From Gammaproteobacteria bacterium (GTDB lineage Bacteria; Pseudomonadota; Gammaproteobacteria; Xanthomonadales; Marinicellaceae), in the NCBI GenBank assembly GCA_030426065.1, contig JAUHZH010000171.1:1-5560 (forward strand): 5,560 nt of DNA, written 5' to 3'. Below, piece after piece: positions 1 through 5,560 of this stretch. The notes under the pieces were generated by a model. That model saw only the letters and a program-made list of their open reading frames with translations. It was not told the origin of the DNA and searched no databases. The position numbers were made by a program, and so were the translations under genes. The first letter of the stretch is position 1, and each line of letters opens with the position of its first letter.

Positions 1-2678
1 CCACCAAACAACTGAATGCACAACCAGCCAATGAATTGGGCGGTGCCATGTTTGACTCCACCATTGTCAATGTGGATGGGTTGGGATTCACGGGTGTAAA
101 CCCTTCGGATACCAACGGCGATGTGGGTATTGACCATTACATCCAATCCATCAACAACGGCAACAGTTCAGGTGTATTGATCCTGAATAAATCGGATGGT
201 ACGGTTGCAGCACAATTTGTAATGGATGCCATTGCGGCTGGTTCAGGAACAGGTTGTGGTGCGGGTAATGGCGACCCTGTGATCTTATATGATCAGTTCG
301 TAGACAATGGACCAGGAAATCCAAAAGGCCGTTGGGTACTGACTGAATTCACAGGCAACTCATTGTGCTTGTATATTTCTAAAACCCACAGTCCAATCGG
401 ACCTCAAGATGACAGCACCTGGTACATTTATGAGTTCACGTCGGCCACCGGTGGTTTGCCAGATTATCCTAAATTTGGTGTTTGGCGTGACGGCTACTAT
501 GTCGGTGCCAATGAAGGCAATCGCTTGTATGCTTTTGACCGTGATAACATGTTGAACGGTGCACCTGCACGTGGCTACCAAGTATTCACAGCTCCTGGTT
601 TACCTGGTTTTGGTTTCCAGCACATGATGCCCGCCGATGCGGATGGTGAAACTTTACCTCCAGCAGGATCACCTGCCATTTTCATGCGTCATCGCGACAG
701 CGAATACCATGGTGATGCCACCCCCGATGATGTGTTGGAAATTTGGGAATTCACCACCGATTTTGACACCCCAGCCAACAGTCAACTCACTGGACCCACC
801 AATGTCGTGGTTTCAGAGTTTGACACCCATTTGGGCGGTTCTAATTTTGATGATTTGTCGGTGCCACAACCCTCCGGTACCAACCTGTTCCCATTGAAGC
901 AGCCTTTGATGTGGCGTGTACAGCACAGGACCATTGATGACAAGCAATTCTTGGTTGGTAACATGGTCACAGACGTGGATGGTAACGATTACCACGGTGT
1001 GCGTTGGTGGCAATTGGAGCGTCCAGCAGCAACCGCAGCTGGTGGTTGGACTTTGAAAGACGAAGGCACATACACCAACAACGATGGCGTACATCGTTGG
1101 ATGGCATCAGCTGCCATGGATGGATCTGGTAACATCGCCATTGGCTACAACACATCTGGAACCGCTACATTCGCTGGCATGCGATATGCTGGTCGACTGG
1201 CCAGTGACCCCGCTGGCACCATGCCAAGGGGTGAAAACTCCATCATCGAAGGGTCTGGAGCTAACGGCTCAGGTCGTTACGGTGATTACTCGTCCATCAG
1301 TGTTGATCCGGTTGACGAGTGTACGTTCTGGTACACTGCTCAATACAACCCGTCATCTCAATGGGCCACCCGAGTGGGTTCATTCCGTTTTGAAGCTTGT
1401 GGTTGCCAGTTGTCCTTGACGCCCATTACTTTGAATCCAGCCACCACCCCCAGTGACAACACCATTGACATCACTTGGGACGACGCCATTGATGCAGAAG
1501 TCAGTGAATACCGTGTTTACCGCAGCACCACAAGCGGCACGGGCTATGAGTTGATTGCCACAATCAATGACAGCTCACCAGGAGTTGGCAGCAGCGGTCA
1601 ATACAACTACCAGGACACCACAGTTTCAGGTGGCACAGAGTACCATTACGTCATCAGAACGTCTGATGGTGGCTCTTGTCAAGCGAGCAACTCAAACGAA
1701 GTGTCTGCCATTGCAACAGGTGCATGTACTTTAGGCCCACAATTTGCCGGTGCATCTGCGGTGGCTAACCAAGCCACAGCCAGCTGTGCTTTGGAAGTGT
1801 CTTGGAGTGCCGCATCATCCATGTGTCCCAATGGCAACGGTCAAATCAACTACGATGTGTTCCGTTCAGAGACGCCTGGCTTCACTCCAAATGTATCTAA
1901 TCGCATCGCCACAGGTGTTTCAGGCTTGAGCTTGATGGATCAAGACAATGTCCAATCAGATGTGGATTACCACTACATTGTTAGGGCCATTGATGCGGAC
2001 AACCAGTTAGACGATGGCAATGTCAATGAAGTTTCAGGGTTTGCCACTGGTGTATTCACCGCGGTTCCATTCGTTGATGACTTGGAGTCTTATGTGGACA
2101 TGGCTGCCGCTGAAAGTGCCGGTTGGTCACACGCTGCTGATGCAGGTAACGATGATTGGCGCTTATTGTCTGGAAATGACAACACCAACGGAACAGGCAA
2201 TGCCTTTGTTTCTACTGATGTGGATTCAGTTTCAGATAAATTCATGATCACCAGGTCATTCACACCCACGGCCTCTTCGGTTTTGAGCTTTTATCACGAC
2301 CACACCTTTGAGTCAGGCAGTTTTGGTGACTACGATGGTGGTGTTTTAGAAATCAGTTTGGATGGTGGATCATCTTGGCAAGACCTGGGCAATGACATCA
2401 CCACGGGTGGCTACAATGTCAACTTGGCGGGTGGTTATGATCACCCATTCGCTCCGGCTCCAGCTTGGGGTGCCGACAGCAATGGTTTCTACCTGGTAGA
2501 AGTTGATTTATCCTCTTATGCTGGATACATCGCTCAAGTGCGGTGGCGCATGGGTACCGATAATTCAGTTGGTGATGGTGATTGGTTGATTGATGACATC
2601 ACCATTTCCAATGCCGGTGAATACGGTGTCTGTACCGTGTTTGATTCAGATTTGATCTTCGAAGACGGCTTCGAATGA
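1..2678 (+). CDS. Large secreted multidomain protein (propeller-like + 2 FnIII-like + MAM-like + DGFE tail), 5'-truncated by window edge
   Basis: The frame is open from base 3 with no stop upstream, so the TTG at 36 and the ATG at 48 are probably internal and the start and signal peptide lie left of the window. About 891 residues are visible; numbering here counts the TTG codon at 36 as residue 1. Residues ~20-455 carry motifs I recognise from a family of uncharacterised secreted bacterial proteins: GVNPSDTNGDVG (20-31), GDPVILYDQ (79-87), DYPKFGVWRDGYY (143-155), HRWMASAAMDGSGNIAIGY (353-371), GRYGDYSSISVDP (413-425) and CTFWYTAQY (429-437). I infer a beta-propeller-like fold. Two fibronectin type III-like modules follow (~464-561 and ~565-671), then a MAM/immune-inhibitor-A-like module (~677-858) with GGVLEISLDGGSSWQDLG and WLIDDI, then a tail ending IFEDGFE. 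Ten cysteines and Asp/Gly/Ser/Thr-rich composition fit an exported protein. No protease or glycosidase active site is evident, so adhesion or extracellular binding is more likely than catalysis, but the function is unknown. Confidence 0.88.
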   Translation, partial: TKQLNAQPANELGGAMFDSTIVNVDGLGFTGVNPSDTNGDVGIDHYIQSINNGNSSGVLILNKSDGTVAAQFVMDAIAAGSGTGCGAGNGDPVILYDQFVDNGPGNPKGRWVLTEFTGNSLCLYISKTHSPIGPQDDSTWYIYEFTSATGGLPDYPKFGVWRDGYYVGANEGNRLYAFDRDNMLNGAPARGYQVFTAPGLPGFGFQHMMPADADGETLPPAGSPAIFMRHRDSEYHGDATPDDVLEIWEFTTDFDTPANSQLTGPTNVVVSEFDTHLGGSNFDDLSVPQPSGTNLFPLKQPLMWRVQHRTIDDKQFLVGNMVTDVDGNDYHGVRWWQLERPAATAAGGWTLKDEGTYTNNDGVHRWMASAAMDGSGNIAIGYNTSGTATFAGMRYAGRLASDPAGTMPRGENSIIEGSGANGSGRYGDYSSISVDPVDECTFWYTAQYNPSSQWATRVGSFRFEACGCQLSLTPITLNPATTPSDNTIDITWDDAIDAEVSEYRVYRSTTSGTGYELIATINDSSPGVGSSGQYNYQDTTVSGGTEYHYVIRTSDGGSCQASNSNEVSAIATGACTLGPQFAGASAVANQATASCALEVSWSAASSMCPNGNGQINYDVFRSETPGFTPNVSNRIATGVSGLSLMDQDNVQSDVDYHYIVRAIDADNQLDDGNVNEVSGFATGVFTAVPFVDDLESYVDMAAAESAGWSHAADAGNDDWRLLSGNDNTNGTGNAFVSTDVDSVSDKFMITRSFTPTASSVLSFYHDHTFESGSFGDYDGGVLEISLDGGSSWQDLGNDITTGGYNVNLAGGYDHPFAPAPAWGADSNGFYLVEVDLSSYAGYIAQVRWRMGTDNSVGDGDWLIDDITISNAGEYGVCTVFDSDLIFEDGFE
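1425..2048 (+). repeat. Two tandem fibronectin type III-like modules (protein-level repeat)
   Basis: Module 1 spans about 1425-1718 and module 2 about 1728-2048. Matching landmarks recur in the same order: an early Trp strand (DITWDD versus EVSWSA), EYRVYRSTTSG versus NYDVFRSETPG, EYHYVIRTSDGG versus DYHYIVRAIDAD, and a closing SNEVSAIATG versus VNEVSGFATG. This is the usual FnIII pattern of a Trp in strand B and a Tyr-x-Tyr pair near strand F. The copies are diverged at DNA level, so this is an old duplication or domain shuffling, not a recent repeat. Such modules usually act as spacers or binding units in secreted proteins. Boundaries are approximate. Confidence 0.75.
2064..2609 (+). other. 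MAM/jelly-roll-like module of the secreted protein
   Basis: The segment starts at VPFVDDLESY and ends at DGDWLIDDITIS. It carries the hallmarks of the beta-sandwich modules found in bacterial immune-inhibitor-A-like and other secreted proteins: an early aromatic-rich DDWRLLSG segment, SFYHDH, DGGVLEISLDGGSSWQDLG, a VDLSSYAG strand, VRWRMGTDNSVGDGDW and a terminal IDD. In known proteins this fold is an ancillary binding or adhesion module, often calcium-bearing. The Asp-rich loops would suit calcium binding, but no specific site is shown here. Confidence 0.7.
2646..2675 (+). other. C-terminal tail ending IFEDGFE, candidate sorting/anchoring signal
   Basis: The protein ends SDLIFEDGFE directly before TGA, after a linker with one cysteine (GVCTVF). 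The tail is hydrophobic then acidic (LIF-EDGFE) and sits outside the MAM-like module. From memory, unrelated secreted proteins of Marinicella and Lysobacter-type bacteria often end in similar (I/L)F-x-(D/N)GFE strings, suggesting a shared C-terminal signal. It lacks the transmembrane helix and basic cluster of PEP-CTERM or GlyGly-CTERM tails. The signal role is inference. Confidence 0.4.
2658..2675. repeat. Short perfect inverted repeat at the 3' end of the secreted-protein gene
   Basis: Arms TTCGAAG (2658-2664) and CTTCGAA (2669-2675) flank a 4-nt loop ACGG. The 7-bp stem arises because Phe-Glu is encoded twice as TTCGAA, itself a palindrome. It lies 3 nt before the end of the stop codon and about 25 nt before the terminator, and has no T tract of its own. 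A role in mRNA 3'-end structure is possible, but it may be only a by-product of the protein motif. Confidence 0.4.
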
Positions 2679-2700
2679 TTTGAGTCAAAATCTAAACCAC

Positions 2701-2729
2701 AAAAAAGGCCGCATTTCGCGGCCTTTTTT
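2701..2729. terminator. Bidirectional Rho-independent terminator between convergent genes
   Basis: The hairpin has GC arms GGCCGC (2707-2712) and GCGGCC (2718-2723) and a 5-nt ATTTC loop. It is flanked by A6 (2701-2706) and T6 (2724-2729), which extend the pairing to 12 bp. The symmetry gives a GC stem followed by a U tract on either strand. It lies 22 nt after the stop of the plus-strand secreted-protein gene and 40 nt after the stop of purA on the minus strand, so it can end both transcripts. Confidence 0.93.
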
Positions 2730-2733
2730 GTTG

Positions 2734-2757
2734 GTCCTTTCAATGACCATCAAGGAC
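2734..2757. repeat. Weak inverted repeat in the convergent intergenic region
   Basis: GTCCTT (2734-2739) and AAGGAC (2752-2757) form 6-bp arms around a 12-nt loop, just downstream of purA on its strand and before the main terminator. The arms are short, the loop is long and there is no U tract, so it is probably not an independent terminator. It may be a minor transcript-end structure or chance. Confidence 0.25.
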
Positions 2758-2769
2758 TATGAGGGTTGA

Positions 2770-4047
2770 TCAAGCCATCGGGTCTTTGATGATGATGTTC
2801 TCACATCGATCGGGGCCCGTTGATACCATGTGAACAGGCGCACCGGTGTACTGCTCAATCACATCCAGCAGGGCTTGTGCCTGGGCAGGCAAAGAAGCGG
2901 CATCGGTGATGCCTCTGGTGGATGATTGCCAGCCTGGAAGGCTTTGGTATTCAGGTTGAATCTTTTCAAATTCACAAGCGGCACCAGGGAAGGCTTCTTG
3001 GCCATAACTGGTACACACTTTGATGGTCTCGAAGGTGTCCAACACATCCAGTTTGGTGACACACAAACCAGTCACACCATTGACTTGAACGGCGCGTTTG
3101 AGCGCCACCAAATCGAGCCAGCCACATCGCCGAGCGCGACCGGTTGTGGCACCGAACTCAACACCGCGTTTGGCCAACTCAGCACCGTCTTCATCGAACA
3201 GTTCCGTTGGGAATGGGCCGCCGCCAACTCGTGTGGTGTAGGCTTTGGTGATGCCCAAAACGTAATCGATGTGGGTGGCGCCTAATCCTGAACCACTGGC
3301 GGCACTGCCTGAAGTGGTGTTGGATGAAGTGACAAAAGGGTAAGTGCCGTGATCAATGTCAAGCAAAGTGCCTTGGGCACCTTCCATCAACAATTGGTCA
3401 CCCTGATCTAACTGCTGGTGCAGTTGACCCGTGACGTCCGAACACATGCCACGAATGAAATCGGCTTGTTCGAGGGCTTTTTGGTACACGTCTTCAAAAG
3501 CCAGTGGCTCGCTGTTGTGGTAATGTTCGATGACAAAATTATGGTATGCCAAAACCTGTGTCAGTTTTTCTTTTAACAAAGCAGGATCCAACAAATCGCC
3601 GATGCGGATGCCACGTCGGGCCACTTTGTCTTCGTAAGCCGGACCGATGCCGCGCCCTGTGGTTCCAATCGCGTCTTTGCCTTTGGCTTTTTCTCGCAAT
3701 TGGTCCAAGGTGATGTGGTATGGCATGATCACAGGTGCCGCTTTGCTGATGAATAAACGTGATTGGACATCCACACCTGAGGCTTCCAGTTGGTTGATTT
3801 CTTTGATCAATGCGCCTGGTTCAATCACCACACCGTTACCGATGTAGCACTTCACACCATCCCGCAAAATGCCAGAGGGAATCAAATGAAGGACGGTTTT
3901 TTCATCACCGATGATCAGGGTGTGACCGGCATTGTGGCCACCTTGGTATCGCACCACCGCATCGGCTTTTTCTGTCAGTAAATCAACGATTTTTCCTTTC
4001 CCTTCGTCACCCCATTGGGTACCGAGCACAACGACTGTCTTGTTCAT
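2770..4047 (-). CDS. purA: Adenylosuccinate synthetase (IMP-aspartate ligase)
   Basis: This cytoplasmic enzyme (EC 6.3.4.4) joins IMP and aspartate using GTP to give adenylosuccinate, the committed step from IMP to AMP. The 425 residues compare with 432 in E. coli. Visible motifs are the N-terminal GTP/phosphate loop GTQWGDEGKGKIVD (9-22), with Asp14 matching the catalytic Asp13 of the E. coli enzyme; QGGHNAGHT (35-43), with His42 matching catalytic His41; the signature GTTGRGIGPAY (128-138); EGAQGTLLDIDHGTYP (222-237); GATTGR (299-304); the guanine-recognising TKLDVLD (331-337); and STGPDR (409-414). No key residue is missing. The ATG start overlaps the yjeT-like stop in ATGA. The upstream bases show no Shine-Dalgarno sequence, so translation is probably coupled to yjeT. 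It is the last gene of the operon and ends before the bidirectional terminator. Confidence 0.98.
   Translation of the reverse strand: MNKTVVVLGTQWGDEGKGKIVDLLTEKADAVVRYQGGHNAGHTLIIGDEKTVLHLIPSGILRDGVKCYIGNGVVIEPGALIKEINQLEASGVDVQSRLFISKAAPVIMPYHITLDQLREKAKGKDAIGTTGRGIGPAYEDKVARRGIRIGDLLDPALLKEKLTQVLAYHNFVIEHYHNSEPLAFEDVYQKALEQADFIRGMCSDVTGQLHQQLDQGDQLLMEGAQGTLLDIDHGTYPFVTSSNTTSGSAASGSGLGATHIDYVLGITKAYTTRVGGGPFPTELFDEDGAELAKRGVEFGATTGRARRCGWLDLVALKRAVQVNGVTGLCVTKLDVLDTFETIKVCTSYGQEAFPGAACEFEKIQPEYQSLPGWQSSTRGITDAASLPAQAQALLDVIEQYTGAPVHMVSTGPDRCENIIIKDPMA
4044..4047 (-). promoter_or_regulatory. ATGA stop/start overlap, yjeT-like to purA
   Basis: On the minus strand the TGA stop of the DUF2065 gene (4046-4044) shares bases with the purA ATG (4047-4045). 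The 20 or so bases before the ATG contain no GGAG-like sequence. Ribosomes finishing the small gene are therefore the likely source of purA initiation. Confidence 0.75.
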
Positions 4048-4235
4048 GATTTGATGTATTGTAAAATGGCGGCACCTGTCAGTAACATGACGGCGCCAAA
4101 AATGCGGAGCTGTTTGTTATTCAGCTCCGCGATCTGTTTCAATAAGTCTTTCCATACATTGGGTGCCAGAAAAGGCATGATGCCTTCAATGATCAGCACC
4201 AAGGCCAATGCCGCAATGAATGGATGTTCACTCAC
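4044..4235 (-). CDS. yjeT: DUF2065 (YjeT-like) small inner-membrane protein
   Basis: This 63-residue protein has two hydrophobic segments, about residues 5-24 (ALALVLIIEGIMPFLAP) and 45-61 (FGAVMLLTGAAILQY), joined by a short polar loop with WKDLLKQIAELNNKQLR. Length, the ALALVL-EG-P pattern at the start and the RxFG before the second helix match E. coli YjeT (65 aa, DUF2065). So does its position between hflC and purA. The start is GTG, overlapping the hflC stop as GTGA; no good ribosome-binding site precedes it, so coupling to hflC is likely. Function is unknown. The family's recurring place next to HflK/HflC makes a membrane role near the FtsH-HflKC complex conceivable, but this is inference from position only. 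Confidence 0.9.
   Translation of the reverse strand: MSEHPFIAALALVLIIEGIMPFLAPNVWKDLLKQIAELNNKQLRIFGAVMLLTGAAILQYIKS
4232..4235 (-). promoter_or_regulatory. GTGA start/stop overlap, hflC to yjeT-like gene
   Basis: On the minus strand the GTG start (4235-4233) of the DUF2065 gene overlaps the TGA stop (4234-4232) of hflC. The preceding bases are AT-rich with only a weak AAG, so stop/restart coupling is the simplest way to translate the small gene. The GTG start was chosen because it gives the family's normal length and this exact overlap. Confidence 0.7.
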
Positions 4236-5095
4236 TGCTGATTCTTAAAATATTTGAAAAATTCTGAATCGGGGTCAAGGACCATCATGCTGCCAGATCC
4301 GGGTTGAAAGCTGTTTTGATAGGCTTCTAAACTGCGTATAAAGGCATAAAATTCAGGATTTTTCCCATGGCTGTTGGCAAACAGCTCAGTGGCTTTGGCA
4401 TCACCCTCACCTCGGATGATGGCAGATTTTTGATCGGCCTCGGCCAACATGATTTGTACTTGTTTGTCGGTGTTGGCACGGATGTTGATGGCTTCTTTGC
4501 GGCCGTTTGAGCGGTGTTCTGCCGCTTCAGCCAATCGTTCAGAACGCATCCGCCCATAGACTGATTCGTTGACGGATTGGTCCAAGTTGATTTGCTTGAT
4601 GCGGACATCAACAATGGCCATACCAAAATCAGCTGCTTTGGCACTGGTCAAATCTTTCAGGTTGTTCATCAGCTCGACACGCTGGGTAGAAATCACCTGG
4701 TCCAAAGTGCGTGTTGAAAACTCTTCCAACAGGGCATTTTTGATCACGCCTGACAAGTTGGCATTGGCTTTGGCAATCAAGCCCTCATTTGAAGTATAGA
4801 ACAAGCGTACGTCATTGATGCGCCATTTGACGAAGTAGTCAACCATCAAGTATTCGTTGTCGGTGTTGAATACACGCTCGGGTTTGTTGTCCAAAGTTTG
4901 GATTCGGCTGTCAAACTTCTTGATGTTGTTGACGATTGGCAGGCGAAAATGAATCCCTGGCTCGTAGCCGGCTTGAATGATTTCACCAAATTTGAATTTG
5001 ACCGCTGTTTCTTTTTCATTCACTGTGAAGATGAAAAAGCTGCTCAGCACAGCCAAGATCAACAAAGTGATGAACAATGTGATGATTTTATTCAT
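4232..5095 (-). CDS. hflC: HflC, SPFH-family modulator of FtsH protease
   Basis: HflC pairs with HflK in an inner-membrane complex that faces the periplasm, surrounds FtsH hexamers and limits their access to membrane substrates. The 287 residues begin with a single membrane anchor (~4-24, IITLFITLLILAVLSSFFIF). The SPFH/band-7 domain follows, with VNEKETAVKFKFGEI (25-39), PGIHFRLPIV (46-55) and YFVKWRINDV (87-96). A long charged, Ala/Glu-rich helical segment runs ~182-240 (RMRSERLAEAAEHR; LAEADQKSAIIRGEGDAKA). The C-terminal NPEFYAFIRSLEAY and MVLDPDSEFFKYF are typical of HflC rather than HflK. It is shorter than E. coli HflC (334 aa), but all landmarks are present. The start is ATG, 2 nt after the hflK stop, with a strong GGAGG at the right distance. 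The gene overlaps the next one by 4 nt. Confidence 0.96.
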   Translation of the reverse strand: MNKIITLFITLLILAVLSSFFIFTVNEKETAVKFKFGEIIQAGYEPGIHFRLPIVNNIKKFDSRIQTLDNKPERVFNTDNEYLMVDYFVKWRINDVRLFYTSNEGLIAKANANLSGVIKNALLEEFSTRTLDQVISTQRVELMNNLKDLTSAKAADFGMAIVDVRIKQINLDQSVNESVYGRMRSERLAEAAEHRSNGRKEAINIRANTDKQVQIMLAEADQKSAIIRGEGDAKATELFANSHGKNPEFYAFIRSLEAYQNSFQPGSGSMMVLDPDSEFFKYFKNQQ

Positions 5096-5097
5096 GT

Positions 5098-5560
5098 TTA
5101 CCTCCCTCGTCCACGTCGGTTGGTGTTGTTGCGGGTGTTGCCAGCTTCGGGTGTGGTGCGTGGTCCTGTGACCACGGTTGAGCCCAGATCAATCGGTAGT
5201 TGGCTGGCGGCGTTGTTCTTTTTCAACATTTGATCTATCGGCAGGTACATCAGGCTGTTGCCTTTATCGGAATCCACCACCACTTTGGCGGTGTCACCCA
5301 ATACGGCTTCCATGGTTTCCAGGTACATGCGCTGTCTGGTTACCTCGGGGGCCAATTCATATTGTTCTCTGAGCAAATCAAAGCGATCAGCTTGACCTTT
5401 GGCCAGTGCAATGGTGGATTCTTTGTAAGCTTCCGCTTCTTGAATGATCTTCAACACCTTACCTTCTGCCTCTGGCAACACACTCTTGGCGTATTGGTTG
5501 GCTTCATTGATGTAAGTTTTCTGATCCTCTCTGGCTTTCACCACGTCATCGAAGGCTTCT
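5098..5560 (-). CDS. hflK: HflK, SPFH-family modulator of FtsH protease, 3' part only
   Basis: Only the C-terminal ~154 residues are in the window; the frame runs through the right edge, and a GTG at 5544 is internal, preceded in frame by EAFDD. The visible part starts in the conserved FDDVVKARED segment at the end of the SPFH region. It continues through an Ala/Glu-rich helix (NEANQYAKSVLPEAEGK, EAEAYKESTIALAKGQADRF), PEVTRQRMYLETMEAVLG and the HflK-type VVVDSDKGNSLMYLPIDQML. These match E. coli HflK (FDDAIAAREN; PEITRERLYIETMEKVLG; LMVLPLDQML). The membrane anchor and start are not visible. HflK partners HflC around FtsH. After the conserved DQML a polar tail of about 40 residues ends in NRRGRGR, whose last codons also form the hflC ribosome-binding site. 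Confidence 0.95.
   Translation of the reverse strand, partial: EAFDDVVKAREDQKTYINEANQYAKSVLPEAEGKVLKIIQEAEAYKESTIALAKGQADRFDLLREQYELAPEVTRQRMYLETMEAVLGDTAKVVVDSDKGNSLMYLPIDQMLKKNNAASQLPIDLGSTVVTGPRTTPEAGNTRNNTNRRGRGR
5101..5108 (-). promoter_or_regulatory. Strong Shine-Dalgarno for hflC inside the hflK 3' end
   Basis: On the minus strand the sequence reads GAGGGAGGTAAACATG. The GGAGG core (5105-5101) is 5 nt from the hflC ATG, and its bases also encode the last Gly-Arg codons of hflK just before TAA. It is the only good ribosome-binding site visible among the three junctions of the operon and supports the hflC start chosen. Confidence 0.88.

Noticed and set aside
36..50. TTG (36) or ATG (48) as the true start of the secreted-protein gene
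   Set aside because: The frame stays open to the left edge, there is no Shine-Dalgarno before either codon, and the sequence there lacks a signal peptide; both are most likely internal codons.
1084..1419. 111-codon open frame in another plus frame inside the secreted-protein gene
   Set aside because: It overlaps the conserved motif region of the real frame, and its product is low in recognisable structure.
2926..3285. 119-codon open frame on the plus strand opposite purA
   Set aside because: It lies wholly antisense to the well-conserved purA, has no ribosome-binding site or recognisable motif, and reads as a shadow frame.
4236..4275. AT-rich stretch before the DUF2065 gene as an internal promoter on the minus strand
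   Set aside because: TTCAGA- and TATTTT-like hexamers are present but spaced about 10 bp apart, far from the usual 17 bp, and the stretch lies in hflC codons.
4898..5233. 111-codon open frame on the plus strand across the hflK/hflC junction
   Set aside because: It is antisense to two recognisable genes, and its protein has no family-like features.
5542..5544. GTG as a start codon for a short separate gene at the right edge
   Set aside because: The frame continues upstream as EAFDD, the conserved HflK FDD-x-x-KARED segment, so the GTG is an internal valine codon.
1..5560. Defence system, mobile element, CRISPR array or RNA gene
   Set aside because: I saw no transposase, integrase, direct-repeat array, tRNA-like or rRNA-like sequence; apart from the 91-bp convergent gap and the 2-nt hflK-hflC gap, every base lies in a supported protein-coding gene.

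Overview
The window looks like chromosomal DNA of a gammaproteobacterium. The minus-strand order hflK-hflC-yjeT(DUF2065)-purA is a classic gammaproteobacterial arrangement, also found in E. coli, and the proteins resemble E. coli HflK/HflC and PurA along most of their visible length. The base composition is moderate. The plus-strand gene is a secreted multidomain protein ending in IFEDGFE. From memory, I associate this type of ending with Marinicella and Lysobacter/Xanthomonas-type bacteria, so a Marinicella-like organism is my best guess; it is inference only.

Layout. Bases 1-2678 (plus) hold the 3' part of a large secreted or surface protein. Its reading frame is open through the left edge, so the true start lies outside. 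In order it has a propeller-like region with motifs such as DTNGDVG and RYGDYSSISVDP, two fibronectin type III-like modules, a MAM/jelly-roll-like module and a short C-terminal tail. Bases 2679-2769 are a 91-bp convergent intergenic region carrying one strong, symmetric (bidirectional) terminator hairpin. Bases 2770-5560 (minus) hold, in transcription order, the 3' part of hflK (cut by the right edge), hflC, a yjeT-like gene and purA.

The minus-strand genes are packed as one operon. hflK and hflC are 2 nt apart, with a strong ribosome-binding site inside the last hflK codons. hflC/yjeT overlap by GTGA and yjeT/purA by ATGA, and neither overlap has a good ribosome-binding site of its own, which points to translational coupling. 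HflK and HflC form the membrane SPFH complex that encloses and modulates the FtsH protease. The DUF2065 protein is a small two-helix membrane protein of unknown role. PurA makes adenylosuccinate for AMP synthesis. The operon promoter must lie beyond the right edge.

I see no mobile element, CRISPR array, tRNA, rRNA or defence system. The minus-strand half is ordinary core genome. The less described material is the secreted protein, its architecture and its C-terminal tail.
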